Origin: Taudactylus pleione
Taxonomy: Eukaryota; Chordata; Amphibia; Anura; Myobatrachidae
Direction: 5' to 3'
Length of the DNA: 64,000 nucleotides
Assembly: GCA_031769625.1 (NCBI GenBank)
Contig: JAUIMM010000566.1
Span: forward strand, 1,865,001 to 1,929,000
The position numbers and the translations under genes were made by a program. The first letter of the stretch is position 1, and the number at the start of each line of letters is the position of its first letter. This document shows positions 1 through 9,834 of the stretch, piece after piece. The notes under the pieces were generated by a model. The model saw only the letters and a list, made by a program, of their open reading frames with translations, did no database searches and was not told the origin of the DNA.

Positions 1-543
1 TCCAGTCTATTCTGAACACCTCACACCTCACAATAGTGTTTTTATGTCCAAAATGTTGCACCGAGGTAGCTGGATGACTATGCTAAGCGACACGAGTGGG
101 CGGCACAAACACGTGGCCCATCTAGGAGTGACACTGCAGTGGCAGACAGGATGGCAGGTTGATAAACTAGGCCCCAAACAGTACATAATGCAAAGAAAAA
201 AAAGAGGTGCAAGATGGAATTGTCCTCCCACCCACCCTTATGTTGTATAAACAGGACATGCACACTTTAACAAACCAAACATTTCAGCGCCAGGGTCTGT
301 CACACGACTGTGGCTGAAATGATTGGTTCATTTGGGCCCCCACAAAACAAGATGGCAATTAATCTGTCTCAGCACAAAATGGCTCTACGGAGGCAAGATG
401 TCGTCCTCATCCTCCGATTCCTCACCCTCTTCAGTGTTGTGTACATCCTCATCCTCAGAGTATTAATTCGTCCCCACTGGAATCCACAACCACAGGTCCC
501 TCTGTACGTTCTGGAGGCTGGTCTCCCTGGAAGAGTTGATAAT

Positions 544-780
544 TCATTTTATGAACATCATCTTCTCCACATTTTGTGGAAGCAACCTCCTACACCTTTT
601 GCTGACAAGGTTTCCGGCTGCACTAAACACTCTTTCGGAGTACACACTGGAGGGGGGGCAACTCAGGTAAAATAGAGCCAGTTTGTACCGGGACCTCCAA
701 ATTGCTTCTTTTGCCTGCCAGTACAGGTACGGACTGTCTGACATGCCTACTTGGATGCTGTCACCGATGTAATCCTTTAA
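544..780 (-). pseudogene. hAT transposase, C-terminal dimerisation domain fragment
   Basis: The minus-strand reading frame ends at 544 and encodes a typical hAT C-terminal (hATC) dimerisation domain. It has a YW near its start, then the signature PPSSVYSERVFSAAGN, then a basic stretch (KRCRRLLP) and NVEKMMFIK just before the stop. In hAT transposases (ZBED/Charlie/Tip100-like) this segment forms the end of the RNase H-like catalytic fold and mediates multimerisation. The last catalytic Glu and the insertion domain, which should lie upstream, are absent: the frame runs straight into minisatellite sequence at about 780, so the apparent N-terminal methionine at 840 belongs to repeat DNA. This is a remnant without function on its own. 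The family is clear; the hAT subfamily is not assigned. Confidence 0.8.
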
Positions 781-2590
781 CAGACAGACGCACGCTTGTC
801 GCTGCTGCTTTAAGGATGCAGGTGCGGCTACAGCCCACACATTTCACAAAGACAGAAAAAAAAATAAGAATTTTTTATTGTTTGTGGAGTGCACTTTGAG
901 GGTTACACCACCCTTTAACAGACAGATGCACGCTTGTCGCTGCTGCTTTAAGGATGCAGGTGCGGCTACAGCCCACACATTTCACAAAGAAAAAAAAAAA
1001 TAAGAATTTTTTAATTGTTTGTGGAGCGCACTTTGAGGGTACACCACCCTTTAACAGATGGACGCATGCTTGTCGCTGCTGCTTTAAGGATGCGGGTGCG
1101 GCTACAGCCCACACATTTCACAAAGACAGAAAAAAAAAGAAGAATATTTTTATTGTTTGTGGAGCACACTTTGAGGGTTACATTACCCTTTAACAGACAG
1201 ACGCACGCTTGTCGCTGCTGCTTTGAGGATGCAAGTGCGGCTACAGCCAACACAAAACACAAAGACAGAAAAAAAAGAATATTTTTATTGTTTGTGGAGC
1301 GCACTTTGAGGGTTACACCACCCTTTAACAGACAGATGCACGCTTGTCGCTGCTGCTTTAAGGATGCAGGTGCGGCTACAGTCCACACATTTCACAAAGA
1401 CAGAAAAAAAAATACGAATTTTTTTATTGTTTGTGGAGCACACTTTGAGGGTTACACCACCCTTTAACAGACAGATGCACACTTGTCACTGCTGCTTTAA
1501 GGATGCAGGTGCGGCTACAGCCCACACATTTCACAAAGACAGAAAAAAAAATAAGAATTTTTTAATTGTTTGTGGAGTGCACTTTGAGGGTTACACCACC
1601 CTTTAACAGACAGATGCACACTTGTCGCTGCTGCTTTAAGGATGTGGGTGTGGCTACAGCCCACACATTTCACAAAGACAGAAAAAAAAGAAGAATATTT
1701 TTATTGTTTGTGGAGCACACTTTGAGGGTTACATTACCCTTTAACAGACAGATGCCCTCTTGTCGCTGCTGCTTTGAGGAAGCAAGTGCGGCTACAGCCC
1801 ACACAATTCACAAAGACAGAAAAAAAAGAATATTTTTATTGTTTGTGGAGCGCACTTTGAGGGTTACACCACCCTTTAACAGACAGACGCACGCTTGTCG
1901 CTGCTGCTTTGAGGACAGTATCATATGCAGTGACAGTAGACTTGTCAGAAATTGTTGGCACGTCCTTCAGTCCGGACCAGATGTCCAAACCGGCCCTTGA
2001 CTTATGACACAGGCACACGCTTGGCGCTGCTACTGTGTTGCTGCACGTGCGGCTACATCGCACACAAGTCACAAACACATTAATAAAATATTTTTTATTT
2101 TTTGGAGCACTTTGAGGGTTACACCACCCTTTAACAGACAGACGCACGCTTGTCGCTGCTGCTTTGAGGATGCAAGTGCAGCTACAGCCCACACAATTCA
2201 CAAAGACAGAAAAAAAAAGAATATTTTTATTGTTTGTGGAGCGCACTTTGAGGGTTACACCACCCTTTAACAGACAGACGCACGCTTGTCGCTGCTGCTT
2301 TGAGGATGCAGGTGCGGCTACAGCCCACACAATTCACAAAGACAGAAAAAAAAAGAATATTTTTATTGCTTGTGGAGCGCACTTTGAGGGTTACACCACC
2401 CTTTAACAGACAGATGCACGCTTGTCGCTGCTGCTTTAAGGATGCAGGTGTGGCTACAGCCCACACATTTCACAAAGACAGAAAAAAAAATAAGAATTTT
2501 TTTATTGTTTGTGGAGCGCACTTTAAGGGTTACACCACCCTTTAACAGACAGACACACGCATGTCGCTGCTGCTTTGAGGATGCAGGTGG
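764..2590. repeat. Minisatellite array A, ~136-139 bp unit, about 13 copies
   Basis: The anchor ccctttaacag recurs at 911, 1047, 1186, 1321, 1460 and 1599 and then to about 2537, giving a unit of 136-139 bp. Each unit contains a GC-rich block (cgctgctgctttaagga), a ggctacagcccacacat block and an A/T block (gacagaaaaaaa...ttttattgtttgtgg). Copies are close but not identical. One unit at about 1990-2110 belongs to the longer array B type found at 2.9-4.2 kb, so the two arrays have exchanged or share ancestry. Open frames across the array on both strands are a by-product of a unit without frequent stops and are not genes. Confidence 0.9.
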
Positions 2591-2916
2591 AATCTAGATG
2601 GGATTTGGAACCGGGGACACACTACCTCCATCAATTGTCTAAATCCCACTGCACTAATGGCGGATACCGGACCCACGTCTAACACCAACATAGCAGTCAA
2701 GGCCTCAGTTATACGTTTTGCTTCAGGATGACTGCTGTCGTACTTCATCCTCATCGCTAAGGACTGTTTGAGGGTCAATTGTTTAGTAAAAGTGGTGGTG
2801 TTCCTACTTCCTCTCTGGGATGATGAACAACTCCCAGCAGCAGCAACAGCACTAGGAGGAAGTGGTTCTTGATCTTTCCCTATTTTATTTTTATCGGAGA
2901 AAGTTTGGTCCTCCAT
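2590..2916 (-). pseudogene. hAT transposase, N-terminal fragment
   Basis: This minus-strand frame starts with a methionine at 2916. A polar, Ser/Ala-rich lead of about 45 residues is followed by TFTKQLTLKQSLAMRMKYD and then the conserved early block of ZBED-type hAT transposases. In that block SHPEAKRITEAL, VGFRQLMEVV and CPRFQIPSR are recognisable. No BED zinc finger (paired Cys plus His) is visible upstream, so the DNA-binding domain is missing or on another exon. After IPSR the frame enters minisatellite array A, and the catalytic core that should follow is gone. Together with the fragment at 544-780 it brackets the lost middle of one transposase gene. Confidence 0.75.
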
Positions 2917-2936
2917 TTATGTTATATTGATATATA

Positions 2937-4235
2937 CGTGCGGCTAAAGCGCACACAAACACAGAAAATATTTTTTTATTCTTTCTGGAGAGTAGTGCAC
3001 TTTGTGGGTTACACCACCCTTTAAGAAATGAGCCAGCTGGCTCTTTACTTATGGGACACAGGCGCACGCTTGGCGCTGCTCCTTTGTTGATGCACGTGCA
3101 GCCACAGTGCACACAATTCACAAACACAGAAAATATTTTTTTATTTGGTTTGGAGTGTACTTTGGGGGTTACAGCACCCTTTAACGGTCAAGCCAGCCGG
3201 CCCTTTACTTATGACACAGGCGCACGCTTGGCACTACTTTGTTGATGCACATGCGGCTACTGCGCACACAATTCACAAACACAGAAAAAATATTTTGTTA
3301 TTTGGTTTGGAGTGTACTTTGGGGGTTACAGCACCCTTTAACGGTCAAGCCAGCTGGCCCTTTACTTATGACACAGGCGCACGCTTGGCACTGCTTTGTT
3401 GATGCACGTGCGGCTACTGCGCACACAATTCACAAACACAGAAAATATATATTTTTTTGGTTTGGAGTGTACTTTGGGGGTTACAGCACCCTTTAACGGT
3501 CAAGCCAGCCGGCCCTTTATTTATGGCACAGGCGCACGCTTGGCACTACTTTGTTGATGCACGTGCGGCTACTGCGCACACAATTCACAAACACATTAAA
3601 ATATTTTGTTATTTGGTTTGGACTGTACTTTGGGGGTTACAGCACCCTTTAACGGTCAAGCCAGCCAGCCCTTTACTTATGACACAGGCGCACGCTTGGC
3701 ACTACTTTGTTGATGCACGTGCGGCTACTGCGCACACAATTCACAAACACAGAAAATAATTTTTTTTTTGGTTTGGACTGGAGTGTACTTTGGGGGTTAC
3801 AGCCCCCTTTAACGGTCAAGCCAGGTGGCCCTTTACTTATGACACAGGCGCACGCTTGGCATTACTTTGTTGATGCACGTGCGGCTACTGCGCACACAAT
3901 TCACAAACACAGAAAATATAATTTTTTTTGGTTTGGACTGGAGTGTACTTTGGGGGTTACAGCACCCTTTAACGGTCAAGCCAGCCGGCCCTTTACTTAT
4001 GACACCGGCACACGCTTGGCACTACTTTGTTGATGCACGTGCGGCTACTGCGCACACAATTCACAAACACAGAAAATAATTTTTTTTTTGGTTTGGACTG
4101 GAGTGTACTTTGGGGGTTACAGCACCCTTTAACGGTCAAGCCAGCCGGCCCTTTACTTATGACACAGGCGCACGCTTGGCACTACTTTGTTGATGCACGT
4201 GCGGCTACTGCGCACACAATTCACAAACACACAAA
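2937..4235. repeat. Minisatellite array B, ~157-160 bp unit, about 8 copies
   Basis: The anchor ccctttaacggtcaagcc recurs from 3176 to about 4124 at a spacing of 157-160 bp. The unit shares its backbone with array A: a gcacgcttggc block, gatgcacgtgcggctac, cacacaattcacaaacacag, then a T-rich block, tttggagtgtactttgggggtta and ccctttaa. It carries an extra stretch of about 20 bp (tcaagccagccggcccttta). The unit nearest the transposase fragment, at 2937-3060, is the most diverged. Array B therefore looks like a length variant of array A that was amplified separately. Confidence 0.9.
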
Positions 4236-4690
4236 AAATATTATTTTTTTAGCACTTGGGGGGAGCACCCCTGATGGACAGAGCACCCCCTGGACAACAC
4301 TACAGCACCCCTTTAGGACTGGGACACTGCACAGGACTTTGGAGTGGACACAGCCCCTATGGAGAACTGACTGCACAACACAGTCCAGCCAGCCCCTATG
4401 GGCTTTGAAGTAGTGGACACAGCCCCTTTTAACAACAGCAGCACAGCACAACACAGCCAGCCCCTATGGACTTTGAAGTAGTGGACAACAGCAGCACAGC
4501 GCAGCACAGCACAACACTACTCTGCACTACACTACACTACACAGCCCAGCCAGCCCTAACTCCCACCCTCCCTCTTCACTGTCCACAGCCGAGTGAGAAA
4601 ATGGCGCCGACGCGGGTACCTTATATAGGATCCAAAACCCGCGAGACCGGGAAGGCGGGATGATGACATTTTGCCTCGATTTCAGATCCG
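4236..4690. repeat. CA-rich degenerate repeat inside the hAT element
   Basis: After array B comes a low-complexity stretch. It contains two copies of a phrase including agcccctatgg and ctttgaagtagtggac, and many cagcacagcacaacac-type runs. It is followed by a GC-rich stretch with tataggatcc near 4620-4650. No coding potential is apparent. It belongs to the subterminal part of the transposon. Confidence 0.5.
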
Positions 4691-4787
4691 AGTCAGGCGG
4701 GAAAAGTCGAGCCTGACTCGGATCTGACTCGGATCGGGTGGGCTCGGGGGGGTTCAGATTGCAGAAATCCGAACCCGCTCACCCCTA
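4690..4787. repeat. Terminal/subterminal repeat of the hAT element
   Basis: Short direct and inverted copies of a gatccgagtcagg / cctgactcggatc motif (4688-4735) precede the terminal sequence ending cccgctcacccta-like at 4787. Repeated subterminal motifs of this kind are commonly transposase-binding sites in hAT elements; that role is inferred here. The terminal block reads TAGGGGTGAGC on the minus strand and matches the left end of the complete element at 13069. Confidence 0.6.
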
Positions 4788-4979
4788 GTTGCAAGTGAGT
4801 ATTTTAAACGACACCGAGAGTTAGTGTTTAGCACGCCGGACTTTACACTGACTGTGAGTGCCGTTTTAAATATGGACCCACAACCCACCGGGAAGCACTT
4901 CGTAAATTCTCCCCAAAGGCAGTGAATACAGGAGATGGGTAGGGGAGGGAAACTTTTATGATGTCAAAGAGGCAAGACC

Positions 4980-5890
4980 ATTAGTAGGCTATTAGCCAAA
5001 AGAATAAAAGATCACCATTTCACCCCAGCTAGGCGCGTAGCAGAGATTGGTACATCCAAACACCCAGGCTGCTGCCATCATGTTCTCGGACACAGTGCTC
5101 GGTAGTAGTCCAAATCTTTAAACTTCAGTCCTTAAAACTGTATTGAGCAGTAGTCCTGAAACCTATCAGCTGAGGACATGATGAGGTCATCCATGGACAT
5201 ATAGTAATCTAGCCCTGCACAACTCTCAAACATAAAGAGAAGTCGTGTGGATCCCCAATTAACAAAAATCACTGCCCCAGAGGCACTAGGGATATGCCAT
5301 AATTCTCATAGTCTGCTCATGGCCTGCATGAACGATTTAACAGCCAAAAGCTATGGCATGACTATGTATCTTCCTGAAGAATAATTTTGCCACTGGCAAT
5401 TACTCTGTCCCAAATGCAGTCAGAGCAAGGGACAATCCCAACACTGTGCAATGGTACCTCAACAGTGGTATTACACCTCCAACAAGTGTTGAAAATCATG
5501 AGACACATTTTTCCAAAAGACTGTATCATCGTGATAATATATTTTGACTACCATCATGTTAACAGAGCTAGTAAGGGTATTGCTAAAAAAAAATCTCTGG
5601 CCAATCATCTTCTGTAACCAGTCCTCTCACCCTCCCTCTCCCATTCATCCATAAATTTTGATCTAGTAGAAAACAGATGCTCGATAAGAAGTCTGTATAT
5701 GGTTGACAAGCAGTACTGAGAGTTATACAGACACATATTCTCGAAATAAGTAAGAACTCGTATCAGCGCCCAACCTATGGATATACTCAATACGATGTGT
5801 TTGAGCTGGAGATATCTCCAGATTACACTATTAGGTAGGCACCATGTGGATTGAATAACTGCAAAATTCAGGACTTCAGAAGTATCCACC
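4980..5890 (-). mobile_element. L1-type non-LTR retrotransposon, 3' fragment
   Basis: The minus-strand frame at 5889-5605 contains a string typical of the thumb/C-terminal region of vertebrate L1 ORF2: LPNSVIWRYLQLKHIV, a spacer, then LSTIYRLLIEHLF and FMDEWERE. Further downstream on the same strand, in a shifted frame near 5385-5470, there is a CWRC...H...C arrangement ending in WDRV. This corresponds to the Cys-rich motif at the end of L1 ORF2. Several stops and frameshifts separate the pieces. The 5' parts (endonuclease, RT core) are absent, as expected for a 5'-truncated L1 copy. I cannot place the exact 3' end; no clean poly(A) tail is visible. The family call rests on pattern recognition only. 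Confidence 0.5.
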
Positions 5891-6310
5891 AGCTTGTTGG
5901 CATGTATTATCTTTTTTTAATGCCACACTGCAAATGAAGAAAGAGATAAACCTGGAGGGAAGGGCACAAACAAAGGGGTCAGGGGGACAATTTAGATGAG
6001 AAAAAAAGAAAAAGATCTGCGCAATTTACATTATCAGTACTGATAGTTCCCACAAATATAGTTTAATAAATTACAAGTTTTTTTTCTATTTTAATAACAT
6101 ATGCCTATCTATTTGTAGGTTTGTTCCATTATTGTATATGGGTGTGGTTTACGCTTTCATCTTTATAGATAATAATTGTTTTGAGCATATTGAGAATAAA
6201 CATTTATATATGTGATCATATGAGAGATGGATCCTTTTCATGGGGACCCTTCTTTTCTTCTTGAATTCATTCCATATATGTCATATTTTAGAAGAGCAGC
6301 CATAATAATG

Positions 6311-6312
<2 letters not shown>
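5890..6312. other. No gene recognised
   Basis: AT-rich unique-looking sequence. I see no conserved coding frame, inverted ends or tandem repeat before the (TA)n tract. Confidence 0.5.

Positions 6313-6373
<61 letters not shown>
6313..6373. repeat. (TA)n microsatellite
   Basis: About 60 bases of uninterrupted ta alternation, directly outside one arm of an inverted Penelope-like terminal repeat. The other arm ends in a second (TA)n at 7116-7142. Confidence 0.95.
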
Positions 6374-6374
<1 letters not shown>

Positions 6375-6434
6375 TCCACTTTGTAGGCACTCCCATATTT
6401 ATGCTGTAATGGCCGTGGTGCTCACCCAGTAAAC

Positions 6435-6593
6435 ACATAATGGATCAATATGGTGTCACTCTCCGGTCTTCTTTCAAGTATAATAAAGCAGTCACCCGTG
6501 TAGAGATCAATGTTTTGAGTTTATTGATAAACTCATCATCAGGACATAAGTATACAAAACTTATGCTTACCTTATATACCTGCTAATATATTG
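6435..6593 (-). mobile_element. Penelope-like terminal repeat, minus-oriented arm of an inverted pair
   Basis: The minus-strand sequence runs from ggtatataaggtaagc through cttatgtcctgatga to a hairpin (gagtttat/ataaactc), then aaaacattga, and on to agaagaccggagagtgacac. The same string recurs inverted at 6967-7117 with about 85-90% identity by eye. The order TATA-like box, CTGATGA, hairpin, AAAC resembles the terminal repeats (pLTRs) of Penelope-like elements, which are known to carry hammerhead ribozyme motifs. No RT or endonuclease frame lies between the arms. Confidence 0.5.
6498..6545 (-). ncRNA. Hammerhead-like motif (degenerate)
   Basis: The minus strand reads CTGATGA (complement of 6536-6542), then an 8-bp hairpin GAGTTTAT/ATAAACTC with a 2-base loop, then AAAAC where a hammerhead core has GAAAC. 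The CTGATGA box is exact and stem II is strong. Stem III and the cleavage site are not convincing, so activity is doubtful. Call by shape, not by covariance search. Confidence 0.35.
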
Positions 6594-6966
6594 TCTATCT
6601 TTAATATAGTGGTTCATTTAAGCATATATGTACTATGGTATGCAATGAGAATATTAGTTAAAATATACTAAGGTGACTAAGATGTGATTGCAAAGGGATA
6701 ATAAGCTGTAGATTTGTAACAGTTGTATATTTTTTAGATACATATTTCTTTGTATGTATCACAATTGTTTGCTCTGGCTACATGGGCCATTGCTACATGC
6801 ACCATAATTGTTAGCCATATGGGCTATTTTTGTAATACACAAGTGGTGTTGGAGCGTCTGGTTGCCGTGGCAATGCAACGACTCCCGTGACGTCATCGGC
6901 AATAGCCGTGTGTCGCACGGGAGCCGCGGAAGCTGAGCCAGCAGATGCCAGACGCCCTGGGGGATT

Positions 6967-7115
6967 TAGTAGGTATATAAGGTAAGCACAAGTTTTGTAT
7001 ACTTATGTCCTGGTGACGAGCTAATCAATAAACTCGAAAACCTTGACCTCTACATGGGTGACTGCTTTATTATACTTTAAAGAAGACCGGAGAGTGACAC
7101 CATATATTAATCCTT

Positions 7116-7117
<2 letters not shown>
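6967..7117 (+). mobile_element. Penelope-like terminal repeat, plus-oriented arm of an inverted pair
   Basis: Inverted partner of 6435-6593: ggtatataaggtaagc, acttatgtcctggtga, hairpin, cgaaaacc, gggtgactgctttattatac, gaccggagagtgacac, ending at a (TA)n tract. The roughly 370-bp spacer between the arms contains a GC-rich segment (6850-6950, with cgtgacgtca) that probably represents promoter-proximal sequence of one copy. The head-to-head arrangement suggests two inverted insertions or a snap-back product. Confidence 0.5.
7008..7052 (+). ncRNA. Hammerhead-like motif (degenerate)
   Basis: CTGGTGA (one mismatch to CTGATGA) is followed by a stem CGAG...CTCG and GAAAAC. It is the counterpart of the motif at 6498-6545. 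Here the GAAA box is intact while the CTGATGA box is mutated. Confidence 0.3.
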
Positions 7118-7146
<29 letters not shown>

Positions 7147-7361
7147 TGCGGACTTCTTTACTACAAGTTGAAATCCCTCTGGGAACAGGTATCGATCATA
7201 CAAATTACCGATGGTATCTATGATGTGTTGTCCTTTCTTTTGTTTTATATGTTCAAATTTTTACTGAATAAGTTTTTATGCATGACTTGTGACTTCACTT
7301 GCAATCTGTGAGATCATGAGAATATACACCCGTTACAAAAATCATTGATGTTTCTTTATAT

Positions 7362-7936
7362 GCCCGATTCAGCAAGGATCGCTGATGCAATCACCACTGC
7401 AATTGCGTACGCAGGTCTGCTGCGAAAGTATGCTAATATGTGCAATCGCAAAGCACTCGCACGGCAAAATGCAGATGCTCACCTACCCTCTCGCACATCC
7501 ATAAAACCTTGCAATCTGGCCAAAACATCGATAACATCGAAGTACATCGGAGCCGCTCGCACATTTACAGCAGTACACACCCAACACTTTGGGGGTCCTG
7601 AGGGGGGGGGGTGGTCGGGGAAATGCAGGTGTGTCAGTGTGTTTGAACACAGTTACAGGGGCATGCATAAATTAGCTACTGCAATGGCATACGCAGCTTG
7701 AGCTTTCACTGCGTGCGATGAGGTTAGCAAATTCTGAGTAAGGTCAGACCTGTTGTAATTGTGCATGAGGCTCCGATGTTACCGATGGTTTTGCAGACTT
7801 GCATAGTATTACGGATGTGAGTAAGGGGATGTGGGGCATCCTTATGTTGGGTAGCGATGGCATAGCGATTGCAAACATTAGCATATTTTTGCAGGTCGTG
7901 CATAATCGCAGTTGCGATCCATAATGAGTCAGGTCC
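7362..7936. mobile_element. Harbinger-like MITE
   Basis: Terminal inverted repeats gcccgattcagcaaggatcgc at the left and (reverse complement) ggacctgactcattatggatcgc at the right bound about 575 bp. Inner motifs (gcaatcgc, gcagttgcgatc) are themselves repeated in both orientations. The ends resemble the gggcctgattcag family seen at 44.5 and 59-62 kb. No clear 3-bp duplication is preserved. The internal frame of 118 codons has no recognisable domain. Confidence 0.55.
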
Positions 7937-8698
7937 TAAATCAACACTCTGTATAAGAGTAGAGCACAGGAGTATGCTAGTATGTAACTAGTAGTGCTGG
8001 GCAGTAATTGATATCCAATGGGAAGAATACAACAGTATGTTCTTTCCGGATTCAGGAATCAGACAAAAAAAAAATTCCTGATGTAGCATAGAAAAGTCGA
8101 TTTTTGATTCAAGTATTATAATAGTGAAGCAAATAGGTTGCTCCATTCTAAATAAAAATTACAGGGTTTACTTTTGGTAAATATCTGGATTTTATTATAT
8201 ATTGTAAATCCATTGCTAGATTTTATCATACTGTACTAGTGTGTCAGTGCTTGTTGTCTTTATTTTGAGGTCAGTTATGACTACAGTATGTGGTGTCCTG
8301 ACTTATGAACTATGTGCAAGTGAAGGTTCCGCACATTCCTCTTTGATTGAACAGTTTGCTATGTAATTGACAAAAGTGTCTGAAAAGTGCATATGCTTTT
8401 ATGTGATATTTCTGCACTAAGCAGGGCTACAGTATATGTAATTAAGTCCTGCTAAAAGCATTAAAAGAACATGAAAATTACATCAAAAAGCCACATACAT
8501 TCTGATGTACAAAGCAGCACTCAATTGAATTGAATTAAAACTTACAAATGCTTGGTTGTACTTGTCTTCTCATAAACTTTACACGCAGAGGCATGTTGAT
8601 GTAACCTACATTTGAATGAAAAAAGGTTTTTATTTAAACAGTTTGAGTGTGTGTATATAATAAAAAGTACAATATAAACAAGTATATAGAGAAAGAGG
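7937..8698. other. No gene recognised
   Basis: AT-rich sequence without conserved frames or terminal repeats that I can identify. Confidence 0.5.
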
Positions 8699-8930
8699 GC
8701 AGGGCCACCAGGAGGTGTGGGGAGTGGGTACTCATTGCCCGGGCTTGTTGGAGGGGCTGTGTGCTGGGCTGTGGTGGGTCCGGGGAGCCTGCTGCCACTG
8801 AGCAGTAGCAGTCTCCTATGCCTGCCTGCCATGCAGGGGTTAGCGATCACACTAATAGGCCCTCTCCCCCGGGATCTTCCCCCTGTTTCCATATTTTTTG
8901 TAGGTGGCGTTGCCAAGCCTCCATGATTAT
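8699..8930. mobile_element. Possible truncated hAT element (GC-rich)
   Basis: The block begins cagggccaccaggagg, which resembles the CAGGGCC start common to several vertebrate hAT families, and is more GC-rich than its surroundings. No matching right end or target duplication was found, so this is tentative. Confidence 0.25.
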
Positions 8931-8954
8931 GCCATGTTCCCTACAGTACCTGAC

Positions 8955-9230
8955 CCTACGCCCTGATAGAGAGAGAGAGACAGAGGGAGAGAGAGAAGAA
9001 TGGGCACTCCAATCCAAAGCTGGTCAGTAGAAGGAATATTCACGATATGCTGCTGTCAAACTTGCAAGACCCTTTCTTGTCTATGTATGAGAAAGAGCCA
9101 TGTCAGCCTGAAACATTGCAGTGACAAGCTACAGTATAAACTAATCTCTGTTTAAGCTTCATATATAAATATATCGTTTTGCACAATATAATATAAACTT
9201 TTTTGGGGACTTTAGATCCATATAGCAGTC
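8955..9230 (+). mobile_element. Penelope-like terminal sequence (tentative)
   Basis: A (GA)n run (8970-8995) is followed by gggcactccaatcc and then atgagaaagagccatgtcagcctgaaac-type sequence (split here by description), recalling the GAGAAAG...GAAACAT order of the Penelope-like terminus at 20.1-20.35 kb. No coding remains. Low confidence. Confidence 0.25.
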
Positions 9231-9480
9231 CTTGATACATGTGTATGGGATGCAAGAGAGAAAATATATGTAACCAATTCCATTAGAGGCTGTCTGCTTC
9301 ATTTGTATCTGATTGATTATAGATTATTTTGGCCCACAGGGAACTGCAAATTATAACAGATTAACATTGTCCATTTGACCCAACTCAAAGGTTCCAAAGA
9401 TGCACACCCATCCAATATTATATTCCTGCTTCAGATGATATATTGTCTAGAAAATTAGCACATCCAAGCTCCATTCACAT

Positions 9481-9826
9481 TAGAGATGTGCGCGGACCCG
9501 CATGTTTTATTTTTTGGTAAACCACCCTCAAATGTTATAGTTTTGGTTTTTGTAAAACCACCCTCAAGTGTTTTAGTTCTTTTTCTGTTTTAGTTTTGGT
9601 TTTCTTTAAAAGTGCAAAAAAAACCCAGCTAAAATCATGTAATTTGGAGCTGATCAATCCAAAACCAGAGATTCAGTTTTTAAATCGGAGTTCTGAACTT
9701 ACAGCAGACCCGAGCCTGGACTCTGTTCTATTCAGGACCCCAAAAGTGATCTGAGTTGGGACTCAATTTAACTCGAAACCCCAAAGTTCGTGTGTCTTCC
9801 GTTTTCAGCAAAATTGAATATCTCTA
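9481..9826. mobile_element. hAT MITE with perfect 8-bp target duplication attcacat
   Basis: The element starts tagagatgtgcgcgg at 9481 and ends aatatctcta at 9826. The 8 bases attcacat occur immediately before (9473-9480) and after (9827-9834). The interior has the ggttttggttttagt-type subterminal sequence shared with the copies at 11.9, 23.36 and 53.2 kb. Eight-base duplications and these ends indicate the hAT superfamily. Non-coding, 346 bp. Confidence 0.88.
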
Positions 9827-9834
9827 ATTCACAT

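Larger units (their letters stand above)
1..4787 (-). mobile_element. hAT-type DNA transposon, partial (one end outside the window), with internal minisatellites
   Basis: The right boundary is a terminal motif reading (minus strand) TAGGGGTGAGCGGGTTCGG, ending at 4787. It matches the TAGAGATGAGC/TAGAGATGTGC ends of several shorter elements in this window. The other end must lie upstream of base 1: bases 1-200 resemble subterminal sequence at about 12.0-12.25 kb (the shared phrase includes gacaggatggcag). Two blocks of a hAT transposase lie inside on the minus strand in the correct order (N-terminal at 2.5-2.9 kb, C-terminal at 0.5-0.8 kb). The middle of the gene has been replaced by tandem repeats. 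Seen: ends, gene blocks, arrays. Known: hAT elements have 8-bp target duplications; the 8 bp after this end are gttgcaag, but the matching copy is out of view. Inference: a non-autonomous derivative of a once coding element. Confidence 0.75.

Noticed and set aside
1015..2545. Open frames of 80-164 codons across array A (both strands)
   Set aside because: Same peptide recurs with the repeat unit; no domain outside the real transposase block.
764..4235. CRISPR-like array
   Set aside because: Units are contiguous tandem repeats with no unique spacers, and the context is eukaryotic.
3145..4413. Open frames of 70-128 codons across array B
   Set aside because: Encoded by the 158-bp repeat; lengths follow the repeat, not a gene.
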